Of a DNA stretch of 7,799 nucleotides, positions 1 to 5,276 are shown piece after piece. The stretch is from Candidatus Bathyarchaeota archaeon (GTDB lineage: Archaea; Thermoproteota; Bathyarchaeia; Bathyarchaeales; Bathycorpusculaceae), in NCBI GenBank assembly GCA_030672945.1, contig DAOVFL010000040.1, forward strand, positions 1 to 7,799, given 5' to 3'. Numbering within the stretch: position 1 is the first letter of the stretch; the number at the start of each line of letters is the position of its first letter. The translations under genes were made by a program, and so were the position numbers. The notes below the pieces were generated by a model, which saw nothing but the letters and a program-made list of their open reading frames with translations, made no database searches and was not told the DNA's origin.

Positions 1-177
1 GTTATAGATGGGGAAGAGGACCTGCTTACACTTGTTGCGACAATATATGCGCCAGAAAACTCTTTTGTCGTATACGGTCAGCCACGTGAAGGGATAGTCG
101 TGGTTAGAGTTACGAATCAGAAAAAGGCGGAAGTTAATGAAGTTCTAAAAGTTATGGAAAAATTTTCGAAAAGCTAA
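1..177 (+). CDS. GTP-dependent dephospho-CoA kinase (DUF359), C-terminal part only
   Basis: This is the last 58 codons of a gene that begins outside the window; the frame is open from base 1 to a TAA at 175-177. The visible peptide begins VIDGEEDLLTLVATIYAPEN and continues with a glycine-containing stretch (YGQPREGIVVV). This is the typical end of the archaeal DUF359 family. Family members use GTP to phosphorylate dephospho-CoA, the last step of coenzyme A synthesis in archaea, in the cytoplasm. The catalytic N-terminal part is not visible, so activity cannot be judged. The gene lies 45 bases upstream of rps24e on the same strand, and this neighbourhood (transcription factor genes, DUF359, eS24, eS31) recurs in archaea and supports the call. 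The 3' end shows no frameshift or truncation. Confidence 0.85.
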   Translation, partial: VIDGEEDLLTLVATIYAPENSFVVYGQPREGIVVVRVTNQKKAEVNEVLKVMEKFSKS

Positions 178-222
178 ATAAAGAGGGAACGTATCAAGTC
201 AACACCATAGCTGAGGAAAACC

Positions 223-534
223 ATGGAGACCGAAATAATATCAGAGAAAAAAAACCTGTTGCTGAAGCGGAAAGAAATACACTTCCAAGTAAATCATGAG
301 CAAAACGGCAGCACGCCACCACGCTTAGAAGTTAGAAAAACCATCGCCAGTGCCTTAAAGGCAAAGGTAGATTTGGTCTTCATTAAAAAAATGGAAACAA
401 AAACTGGCACACATATAGCTATTGGATTGGCAAATATTTATGAAAACATAGATCAAGCGAGACTTGTTGAACCCAACCATATTATCAAAAGGAACATCCC
501 AGCTAAGAAACCGCCAGAAGAAGGAAAGAAATAG
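223..534 (+). CDS. rps24e: Small ribosomal subunit protein eS24 (S24e)
   Basis: A 103-residue protein of the archaeal/eukaryotic eS24 family, a component of the small ribosomal subunit with no bacterial counterpart. The N-terminal half has the family's strand pattern (EIISEKKNLLLKRKEIHFQV, residues 4-23). It is followed by the conserved helix and strand RLEVRKTIASALKAKVDLVF (about 34-53) and the signature GLANIYENIDQARLVEPNHI (68-87). A lysine-rich tail (KKPPEEGKK) ends the protein. Length is normal for archaea. The ATG at 223 follows a GAGG Shine-Dalgarno core at 213-216. The gene sits between the dephospho-CoA kinase fragment and rps27ae, and is almost certainly co-transcribed with both. 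I see nothing odd in it. Confidence 0.97.
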   Translation: METEIISEKKNLLLKRKEIHFQVNHEQNGSTPPRLEVRKTIASALKAKVDLVFIKKMETKTGTHIAIGLANIYENIDQARLVEPNHIIKRNIPAKKPPEEGKK

Positions 535-537
535 AAT

Positions 538-756
538 ATGTCGGAAGAACAAAAACCAAAAGAAGAAAAAACTGAAAAAAGAAAGAAAAAAGAGAAAGGA
601 GTTTTCCACCTTTATAAAACAGAAAACAACGAAATCACAAGGCTACGACCAACATGCGAAAGATGTGGACCTGGATACTTTATGGCTGACCATGGTGACA
701 GATACGCTTGTGGACATTGCGGTTTTACACGCTACAAACAGGTTGAGAACAAATAA
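538..756 (+). CDS. rps27ae: Small ribosomal subunit protein eS31 (S27ae), zinc ribbon, with charged N-terminal extension
   Basis: A 72-residue zinc-ribbon ribosomal protein, the archaeal equivalent of the ribosomal half of the eukaryotic ubiquitin-S27a fusion. The four zinc ligands are visible as Cys40, Cys43, Cys58 and Cys61, in the pattern C-x2-C-x14-C-x2-C. They lie within the family signature CERCGPGYFMADHGDRYACG. The start lies 3 bases after the rps24e stop, with an AAGG element inside the end of rps24e, so translation is probably coupled. The oddity is residues 2-20, almost entirely Lys, Glu, Gln, Arg and Pro. As I recall the family, archaeal S27ae proteins are nearer 50-60 residues. 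No later in-frame ATG, GTG or TTG exists before Met49, so the extension cannot be trimmed by choosing another start. Confidence 0.96.
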   Translation: MSEEQKPKEEKTEKRKKKEKGVFHLYKTENNEITRLRPTCERCGPGYFMADHGDRYACGHCGFTRYKQVENK

Positions 757-760
757 ACAT

Positions 761-770
761 CTTTAAGTTA
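761..770 (+). promoter_or_regulatory. Candidate box A (TATA-like) for the SecB-like gene
   Basis: The sequence CTTTAAGTTA lies in the 44-base gap between rps27ae and the next gene, 31-40 bases upstream of the ATG at 801. An archaeal start site about 25 bases downstream would leave a leader of only a few bases. That fits the absence of a clear Shine-Dalgarno sequence before 801. The match is to a short AT-rich motif and could be chance. Confidence 0.35.
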
Positions 771-800
771 CTCATTACAATAATAGATTTGATGGTTTGA

Positions 801-1226
801 ATGATTAGAGTAAATGTTTCCATAACTAATGTTTCCGCTGAAAGATTTTGGGGCGCTCATAAACCCATACCGCCAATTAAGATAAGCACGAACCTTAATC
901 TAGTTGCAGTGGAGAAGAAAAAAGAAGATATTTTAGAAGTGCCCTTCGTTCTAACGATTAATTATAATCCTTCCATAGCTCAGATAAATCTTAAGGGAAA
1001 AGCGTTCGTCACTGGAAACAAGGATGAAATTGGCAAGATTCACAAAGATTACAAAGAAAAGAAACCGCCACCAGGGAATATAGTACAGTCAATCTCCAAC
1101 GTCGTCTTCGTGGAATCAGTATTGATTTCCAAAATCTTGAATATTCCTCCGCCAATTCCGTTACCTAGAATCCCAGCTAAAGGGCCATCAGACAAGAAAA
1201 CTTCAAAGCTGGATTATAGCGCCTAA
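801..1226 (+). CDS. Conserved archaeal protein, possible SecB-like chaperone
   Basis: A 141-residue soluble protein with no signal peptide or membrane segment. Residues 1-13 (MIRVNVSITNVSA) resemble the first strand of SecB-like folds. Residues 49-72 (FVLTINYNPSIAQINLKGKA onward) match a beta-rich core of the type F-x-I-x-Y-x-P-x-x-x-x-I-x-x-x-G. A later helix is followed by the proline-rich ending ILNIPPPIPLPRIPAK (112-127). I associate this end pattern with archaeal SecB-like proteins such as the MJ0357 type; this is from memory, not a search. SecB-like proteins hold clients unfolded before export or in toxin control, but nothing here shows a client. The gene starts 44 bases after rps27ae, possibly from its own promoter, and converges on the uS19 gene. 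It could equally be an uncharacterised archaeal family. The reading frame is confident; the function is not. Confidence 0.75.
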   Translation: MIRVNVSITNVSAERFWGAHKPIPPIKISTNLNLVAVEKKKEDILEVPFVLTINYNPSIAQINLKGKAFVTGNKDEIGKIHKDYKEKKPPPGNIVQSISNVVFVESVLISKILNIPPPIPLPRIPAKGPSDKKTSKLDYSA

Positions 1227-1244
1227 AACGACTTTCTTACTCTT

Positions 1245-1649
1245 CTACTTTAATGGTACATACATTGAAGAGCGAGACGCACCGATTCCAGGCGTTCCAT
1301 GCTTTACAGGCTTGTTGGTTATCGCAAATTCCCCTAAGTAGTGTCCAACCATCGCCGGCTTCACCTTCACCGAAACAAAGTCTTTACCGTTGTGAACAAG
1401 AATTGTAAGGTCAACCATTTCAGGCAGGATAATCATGTCGCGTATGTGGGTCTTAATTATCATGTCGCTTCCTTTTTTAATAGTCTCTTTTGTCTTCCTT
1501 ATTTTCTCAAGCAACATCCTCTGTTCCAATGTTAAACCGCGTTGAAGACTTCTCCTTTGTCTCGATGGAAGCAAGTTTATGAAATCGTCCATTGACATAC
1601 TCTGCAGTTGATCAAGCGCAAATCCGCGATATGTAAACTCCCTCGGCAT
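1245..1649 (-). CDS. rps19: Small ribosomal subunit protein uS19 (S19p)
   Basis: A 134-residue archaeal-type S19, a protein of the small-subunit head near the A-site finger bridge. The archaeal N-terminal region is present (REFTYRGFALDQLQSMSMDD, residues 3-22). The core follows, with IKTHIRDMIILPEMVDLTIL and the universal signature KPAMVGHYLGEFAITNKPVK then HGTPGIGASRSS near the C-terminus. The ATG is preceded by GGTTGAGG, with 4 bases between GAGG and the start. It is the last gene of this run of ribosomal genes. The uL22 gene that normally follows is absent, and a convergent + strand gene ends 18 bases away. The 59-base gap from uL2 is the longest in the cluster. Confidence 0.97.
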   Translation of the reverse strand: MPREFTYRGFALDQLQSMSMDDFINLLPSRQRRSLQRGLTLEQRMLLEKIRKTKETIKKGSDMIIKTHIRDMIILPEMVDLTILVHNGKDFVSVKVKPAMVGHYLGEFAITNKPVKHGTPGIGASRSSMYVPLK

Positions 1650-1678
1650 CTTTCCTCAACCTACATTTGCTTTTAAAT

Positions 1679-1690
1679 GCTATAAACCTT
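1679..1690 (-). promoter_or_regulatory. Possible internal promoter element ahead of uS19
   Basis: Within the 59-base uL2-uS19 gap the - strand reads AAGGTTTATAGC, followed by a second AT-rich block TTTAAAAG. A box A centred here would place a start site about 25 bases downstream, close to the uS19 ATG. The unusually long gap in a tight cluster makes an extra promoter conceivable. The motif is short and unverified. Confidence 0.25.
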
Positions 1691-1708
1691 ATGGGCAGTA
1701 ATGCAGTT

Positions 1709-2446
1709 TTACCTTCTTCTCTTCTTTTGTCCCGCACTCCTAGCAGCTATTAATCCGACTTTCTTTCCTGGTGGAGCATGACGTGAGACAGTAGTGACTT
1801 TTCGTGCGCTTTTTTTGCTGCTGCCATACGGGTGTAAAGCTGCAATCATAGCTCTTCCACGGGTTCTTGGATATTTGTGTCCTTTCGCCTTCATCATGTG
1901 AAACTTCGCACCTGCTTTCAGGAATGGTTTCTCTGTTCTGCCTGCACCTGAAACTACGCCAATCGTTGCTCTGCAATGATCATTCAAATATCTGGATTTT
2001 CCTGATGGAAGTTTTATCATTGTTCCTTGAGGTGTGTGCCCTACAACTGTTGCGTATGCTCCAGAAGACTTCGCAATTTTACCGCCGTCTCCTGGATGAA
2101 GTTCCATGTTACACACTATGGTGCCTTCTGGGATCTTGCCTACTGGAAGTATGTTCCCAACCTCAACTAAGGCTTTTCCACCCATCTGTATCCGTTGGCT
2201 TGCATGAACTCCTTCTGGAACAATGGTGTAACATGTTTTACCATTCTCAAATTTTATAAGCGCAAGAGGTGTACCACGCCCAGGGTCGTGAACTAGGTCT
2301 TTGATAACTCCTTCTATTGTTGTTTCAAGATAATCCTTTGTTTCTAATAATGGATATTGTGCTGGAGCAACTCTTTTATGAGTTGAGGACCTAAATGTAG
2401 GAGAGTTGCCTCGTCCGCGTCTCTGAACACGAATTCTCTTTCCCAT
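1709..2446 (-). CDS. rpl2: Large ribosomal subunit protein uL2 (L2p), unusual C-terminal loop
   Basis: A 245-residue archaeal-type L2, which binds 23S rRNA next to the peptidyl-transferase centre and contacts the small subunit. The N-terminus MGKRIRVQRRGRG, the core segment MELHPGDGGKIAKSSGAYAT (115-134) and the end VSRHAPPGKKVGLIAARSAG (220-239) are typical of archaea. The loop usually written RGVAMN-x-V-x-HP-x-GGG reads RGRAMIAALHPYGSSKKSAR here (196-215). His205, Pro206 and Gly208 are kept, but the triple glycine and the Asn after Met are not. The frame is open throughout with no sign of a frameshift. The ATG at 2446 has AGGTG 9 bases upstream, lies 22 bases after uL23, and is in the same transcription unit. 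Confidence 0.97.
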   Translation of the reverse strand: MGKRIRVQRRGRGNSPTFRSSTHKRVAPAQYPLLETKDYLETTIEGVIKDLVHDPGRGTPLALIKFENGKTCYTIVPEGVHASQRIQMGGKALVEVGNILPVGKIPEGTIVCNMELHPGDGGKIAKSSGAYATVVGHTPQGTMIKLPSGKSRYLNDHCRATIGVVSGAGRTEKPFLKAGAKFHMMKAKGHKYPRTRGRAMIAALHPYGSSKKSARKVTTVSRHAPPGKKVGLIAARSAGQKKRRR

Positions 2447-2468
2447 TAATCATTTCACCTCATACATT

Positions 2469-2729
2469 CTATAATATTCCAAGTTTGATCGCAACATCTA
2501 CTGCTTTATAATCGGGGTGGAGTTTTACGAAGGCTTTCTTCTTACTTTTCGGTGTGATGAGGACGTTGACTTTTTCAACTTCTACTTCATATAGTTCTTC
2601 AACTGCTTTCTTAACGTCTTTTTTGGTCGCTTTAAGGTTAACTATAAAGACTAGTTTATTTTCTTTTTCAATCATCAAGCTTGCAGATTCTGTCATCAGG
2701 GGATACAGTATAATCTCGTAGGGATCCAT
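2469..2729 (-). CDS. rpl23: Large ribosomal subunit protein uL23 (L23p)
   Basis: An 86-residue archaeal L23, which lines the nascent-chain exit tunnel and docks signal recognition particle and other factors. The signature begins IILYPLMTESASLMIEKENK and continues into the helix LKATKKDVKKAVEELYEVEV, followed by VNVLITPKSKKKAFVKL and the end DVAIKLGIL. Length is typical. Its start codon overlaps the uL4 stop by one base (TAATG), and GGTGA lies within the end of uL4, 9 bases from the ATG. Translation is therefore probably coupled to uL4. Confidence 0.97.
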   Translation of the reverse strand: MDPYEIILYPLMTESASLMIEKENKLVFIVNLKATKKDVKKAVEELYEVEVEKVNVLITPKSKKKAFVKLHPDYKAVDVAIKLGIL

Positions 2730-3517
2730 TAAGTCTTCTCACCTTCACCGTAAAGTTCATTCAGCTTTTCAACCGCGCTACTTGTCCAAATCGTAAGTCT
2801 TCCAGGATGTGTGCCTGGAGCAAGAATTTCAGCGTTTAAGTTGTTAACAGTTACAATGTCTATACCTGGTAAGTTCCTTGCAGCCTTTACTATTCCCTTG
2901 TTTTCAGCAATGACTATTAAGGGGCCTACAGACTGTTTTGTTTTTCTGCCCCTGAGTTTACCTTTTCCAGCTCGGATCTTCCTGCTTTCTTTCACTCTGT
3001 AAATGTCGGAGAATACTCCTAAGTTTATAAGAACTTCTTCAACTTTTTTGGTCTTCTTTAACCTTTCCAGTTCACTAATAACTATCGGAGGAATTTGTGA
3101 CAAGTCTTCAATAGAATGACCACGGGCAGCCACGGTTTTTCTGGACGATGTGGCAGCTATTGCGGAGAACAGAGCTAGCCGTTTCTCTTTTTTTGGAATT
3201 CGTTTCACAATCTTTTTTTCTGAGACTGGTGGATGGGCTGCTCTTCCACCTACTGTTCCAGGAGCAAGGGCTGCTCTTCCGCCTGGACCCTTAGTCCTTG
3301 GCATTCTGGATATACCTAGGCCAACGCCTCTAGATTCTGCTGTTGTTCTTTTTCCAGCCATGGGGTTTCTGCCTTGCGGTTGAAATCTATGTGATTGGGT
3401 CGCTAGGACAGCTCGTTTTATTACGTCTGGTCTTAAGGGCGTTTCGAAGATTTTCGGAAGTTTTATTTTTTTGATGGGTTTTCCAGTGAGGTCAAAGATT
3501 TTTCTGGTTTTTGCCAT
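2729..3517 (-). CDS. rpl4: Large ribosomal subunit protein uL4 (L4p, archaeal type)
   Basis: A 262-residue archaeal/eukaryotic-type L4. Its extended loop reaches the exit-tunnel constriction of the large subunit. The tunnel-loop region is unmistakable: RFQPQGRNPMAGKRTTAESR, then GVGLGISRMPRTKGPGGRAA, then VGGRAAHPPVSEKK (about residues 44-100). The C-terminal domain has GVFSDIYRVKESRKIRAGKG and ends with APGTHPGRLTIWTSSAVEKL. GGTGA lies upstream of the ATG at 3517. The gene begins 12 bases after uL3 and shares one base with uL23. I see no irregularity. Confidence 0.98.
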   Translation of the reverse strand: MAKTRKIFDLTGKPIKKIKLPKIFETPLRPDVIKRAVLATQSHRFQPQGRNPMAGKRTTAESRGVGLGISRMPRTKGPGGRAALAPGTVGGRAAHPPVSEKKIVKRIPKKEKRLALFSAIAATSSRKTVAARGHSIEDLSQIPPIVISELERLKKTKKVEEVLINLGVFSDIYRVKESRKIRAGKGKLRGRKTKQSVGPLIVIAENKGIVKAARNLPGIDIVTVNNLNAEILAPGTHPGRLTIWTSSAVEKLNELYGEGEKT

Positions 3518-3529
3518 GATTTTTCACCG

Positions 3530-4543
3530 CTATTTTCCTTGTGGTGATTCAAGGGATATGTATGTGGGTTGTGGCGGTTGTTCTGGTTTGCGTTTTGGTG
3601 GACGTGTTGGATAACGTAGTTTTATTGGTCGTTTTTCAGGGCCGGGTATACTTCCATCTAGTATTATGTAGGGTCCCCGGATTATGCCGTATCTTATGAA
3701 GCCGCCTTTTGGTGTTACCTCTTTTCCATCTGTTCCCATTTTTAAGATACGTTTGTTTCGTTCTGTTCTTTGGTGGAACCCCATCTGTCCTGCTCTTGGG
3801 ACACTGTGCATTACATGTGCTGGTTTCCATGGTCCCAGTGTTGCTATACCTCTTTTTGTTTTTCTTGCTTTGCGTTGGAGTATTCTTACTCCCCAACGTT
3901 TTACCGGTCCTTGGAAACCTTTTCCAGTTGTTACTGCTACTACATCTATGCATTGGCCTTCCTTGAATATGTCAGCTGGAGATATTGGTTTTCCAAGCAG
4001 TGTTTTCACGTATTCAAATTGTTGTTGGATTGTACCTCCACAGACCTCTATTTCCATCATGTCCGGCTTTTTCTTTGGCACACTAGCCTTTTTGGGTTGT
4101 GTGACTGCAATAACACGTATTTTATTCACTTTCCCCAGGTTTTCCTCGATTTTTCTGAGGTTTTCTTCCGTGTTGAAGTTTTTCGGTATCGTCAATACTC
4201 GATCAAGTTCTTTTAGCGGTTTTTCCATCCAAGCTTCTGTTAGGGTTTGTAAACCGTAGGGGGTTTTTATGTAGGCTCTTACAGCACATATTAGCATGGA
4301 TGGTGTTTCTAGGATTGTGGCTGGGTGGATTACTTCTTTTCCATAGTTTGGTGAGCGCTTCCTATCTTCCACTGTAAATAGGTGAGTCATCCCAGCTTTG
4401 TAGCATAAAAAAGCTAGAAGCGTTGGTGTTTCCGCCTTTATTTTCGGCCAGTACCGAATTCTACCTAAAATATATTTAGCGCGTTTCCTAGGTGAATATG
4501 AAAGGGAACCACGTTTTGGTGCATGCTTCTTTCTGTGACCCAT
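3530..4543 (-). CDS. rpl3: Large ribosomal subunit protein uL3 (L3p, archaeal type)
   Basis: A 337-residue archaeal L3, an early-assembling large-subunit protein whose finger reaches the peptidyl-transferase centre. The N-terminal extension reads MGHRKKHAPKRGSLSYSPRK, and the archaeal insert follows. The universal central block begins GKGFQGPVKRWGVRILQRKA. It continues to the peptidyl-transferase finger HSVPRAGQMGFHQRTERNKR, where the Gln that is methylated in bacteria lies in the GQMG segment. The C-terminal tail is proline- and lysine-rich. It is the first gene of the cluster. The region before its ATG has only a weak GGA element, but it carries a 24-bp palindrome and box-A-like sequences. 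A short-leader or nearly leaderless transcript is possible. Confidence 0.98.
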   Translation of the reverse strand: MGHRKKHAPKRGSLSYSPRKRAKYILGRIRYWPKIKAETPTLLAFLCYKAGMTHLFTVEDRKRSPNYGKEVIHPATILETPSMLICAVRAYIKTPYGLQTLTEAWMEKPLKELDRVLTIPKNFNTEENLRKIEENLGKVNKIRVIAVTQPKKASVPKKKPDMMEIEVCGGTIQQQFEYVKTLLGKPISPADIFKEGQCIDVVAVTTGKGFQGPVKRWGVRILQRKARKTKRGIATLGPWKPAHVMHSVPRAGQMGFHQRTERNKRILKMGTDGKEVTPKGGFIRYGIIRGPYIILDGSIPGPEKRPIKLRYPTRPPKRKPEQPPQPTYISLESPQGK

Positions 4544-4590
4544 TATTTTCCAGCTTCGCGTAGTATAAGAATGAAAACATTAGGGTGCTA

Positions 4591-4598
4591 ATAATATC
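4591..4598 (-). promoter_or_regulatory. Candidate box A for the uL3 cluster
   Basis: Read on the - strand this is ATATTATT, 48-55 bases upstream of the uL3 ATG, with a purine-rich GGA just before it as in a BRE. A start site about 25 bases downstream would give a leader of roughly 25-30 bases. A second AT-rich element (CTTATACT, 4562-4569) lies closer and could serve a nearly leaderless transcript. Neither can be chosen from sequence alone. Confidence 0.35.
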
Positions 4599-4619
4599 CT
4601 AAGAGGTACCATTTAGGAT
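4596..4619. promoter_or_regulatory. 24-bp near-perfect palindrome upstream of uL3 (operator or hairpin)
   Basis: The left half ATCCTAAGAGGT and right half ACCATTTAGGAT pair at 10 of 12 positions. The outer arms ATCCTAA/TTAGGAT and the central GGTACC are both perfect. It ends about 50 bases before the uL3 start and abuts and overlaps the candidate box A, where an archaeal regulator could block or aid TBP/TFB. In RNA it could fold as a hairpin. It is not followed by a T run in the direction of uL3, so a terminator is less likely. Confidence 0.45.
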
Positions 4620-4641
4620 TGTTCTCATTCCTTTTAACATG

Positions 4642-4750
4642 TGCTTGAAAGAGACAGAACAAGGACATATTTATGTCTTTATCCCTAATATTCGAACCTT
4701 CCACACTTCTATATTCATTCACTCGATTTCAAGCAGCGCACCCTTGTTCT
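4642..4750. repeat. Two crossed 9-bp inverted repeats (pseudoknot-order arms)
   Basis: TGCTTGAAA at 4642-4650 is the exact reverse complement of TTTCAAGCA at 4727-4735. AGAACAAGG at 4656-4664 is the exact reverse complement of CCTTGTTCT at 4742-4750. The order is A, B, A', B', with 5 bases between A and B and 6 between A' and B'. This is the arrangement of a pseudoknot if transcribed. No coding frame explains it. It lies 100-210 bases upstream of uL3. It may be chance in AT-rich DNA. Confidence 0.35.
4661..4680. repeat. 20-bp imperfect palindrome with TATA-like centre
   Basis: The perfect arms GACATA (4664-4669) and TATGTC (4672-4677) flank a TT. Adding the outer AAG/TTT gives a 20-bp dyad with one arm mismatch plus the central TT. 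On the - strand it contains ATAAATAT, which resembles a box A for a distal uL3 promoter with a leader of about 100 bases. It overlaps one arm of the crossed inverted repeats. Confidence 0.3.
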
Positions 4751-4997
4751 AAACTGACATATTAAACATTGAGTGCAATCAGCTACTTCTTATGCTGCTT
4801 CATTCTCGCTTTACCTAGATTTAAGACTGAACTCTACGAAAAAACTGGAGTGCAAAAGGTAAAATCCATATGCAAACCACAATTCTTCTTGATAATGGGA
4901 TTTTCGCCGTTTCTGGCATCCTATATATCCGATCGAATACTGTTCATTCTTGCATTTAATCGGATTTCTCAACATTGATTAGACGCAGTTTCAGGCG

Positions 4998-5009
4998 TTA
5001 TAACTTTAA
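4998..5009 (+). promoter_or_regulatory. Candidate box A ahead of a possible 33-codon gene
   Basis: TTATAACTTTAA contains two overlapping TATA-like hexamers and ends 31 bases before the ATG at 5040. A start site about 25 bases downstream would fall just before that ATG, as expected for a short-leader archaeal transcript. The motif is common in AT-rich DNA, so confidence is low. Confidence 0.3.
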
Positions 5010-5039
5010 TGCTACGTTACATAGACTATTAGAAGCAGA

Positions 5040-5141
5040 ATGAGATCCATCAAGAAGCTTAGTAATAGCTACAGATGGCATGTGCAGAGGGCACCAGGTG
5101 CAAATTCTCTTTTTGGAGGTTATATGACTGCTACAGACTAA
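5040..5141 (+). CDS. Possible 33-residue small protein, unrecognised
   Basis: An ATG-started frame encodes a basic, soluble peptide of 33 residues with no hydrophobic segment or cysteine; it includes RSIKKLSNSYRWHVQRAPGA and ends GGYMTATD. A TATA-like element lies 31-42 bases upstream of the start. Inside the frame, GGAGGT precedes a second in-frame ATG (5124) that would give only MTATD. An inverted GCACC-A-GGTGC also lies within it. I do not recognise the peptide. It could be a real small gene, the tail of a decayed gene, or chance, and chance is the most likely. Confidence 0.2.
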   Translation: MRSIKKLSNSYRWHVQRAPGANSLFGGYMTATD

Positions 5142-5276
5142 AAAAACGGAAAGTGGATGGATGGAAAGTCATTTTTGAAAATTAGTTATATTTGAACTTA
5201 CTAGACTGACAAGCGGAATTTGAGGGCTGTTAACTGTGACCAGTAAACTGAGCATTTTTCCCCAGAATTTTAAATT
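5142..5276. other. Intergenic stretch ahead of the transporter region
   Basis: Non-coding by inspection. It contains a short CAGT-AA-ACTG dyad (about 5251-5260). A box-A-like TTTTAAATTA at its right edge (5268-5277) could start a transcript with a long leader running into the transporter gene. No hairpin-plus-T-run terminator is evident. Confidence 0.35.

Larger units (their letters stand above)
4620..5039. other. Intergenic stretch without a convincing gene
   Basis: Both strands are broken by frequent stops. The longest open frame (4769-4978, TTG start) has no ribosome binding site, and its composition looks like chance. The region is AT-rich, with the inverted repeats listed separately near its left end and a TATA-like pair (TTATAACTTTAA, 4998-5009) at its right end. 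No tRNA-like cloverleaf or tandem repeat was found. Confidence 0.5.

Noticed and set aside
355..609. Phe/Leu-rich frame on the - strand opposite eS24 and eS31
   Set aside because: The apparent hydrophobicity comes from reading the lysine-rich coding strand in reverse. It is not a membrane protein.
464..766. 100-codon + strand frame overlapping eS24 and eS31
   Set aside because: It is an out-of-frame reading of two certain ribosomal genes in A-rich DNA, where stops are scarce.
1227..1244. Bidirectional terminator between the convergent stops
   Set aside because: The gap is T-rich on the + strand but has no matching T run on the - strand and no hairpin.
3684..4259. 191-codon open frame on the + strand opposite uL3
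   Set aside because: It lies wholly antisense to the clearly recognised uL3 gene and has a shadow-type composition. No ribosome binding site or family resemblance was seen.
4579..4592. ATTAG-GGTG-CTAAT small inverted repeat
   Set aside because: Five-base arms in AT-rich DNA are expected by chance, and the adjacent 24-bp palindrome is far stronger.
4690..4720. TTCGAA-type sequence resembling a tRNA T-loop near 4691
   Set aside because: The flanking bases do not form the five-pair T stem on either strand, and no anticodon or acceptor arm could be found nearby.
4769..4978. 69-codon + strand frame with TTG start
   Set aside because: There is no ribosome binding site and no promoter at a suitable distance. 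Its composition looks random and I see no resemblance to a known protein.
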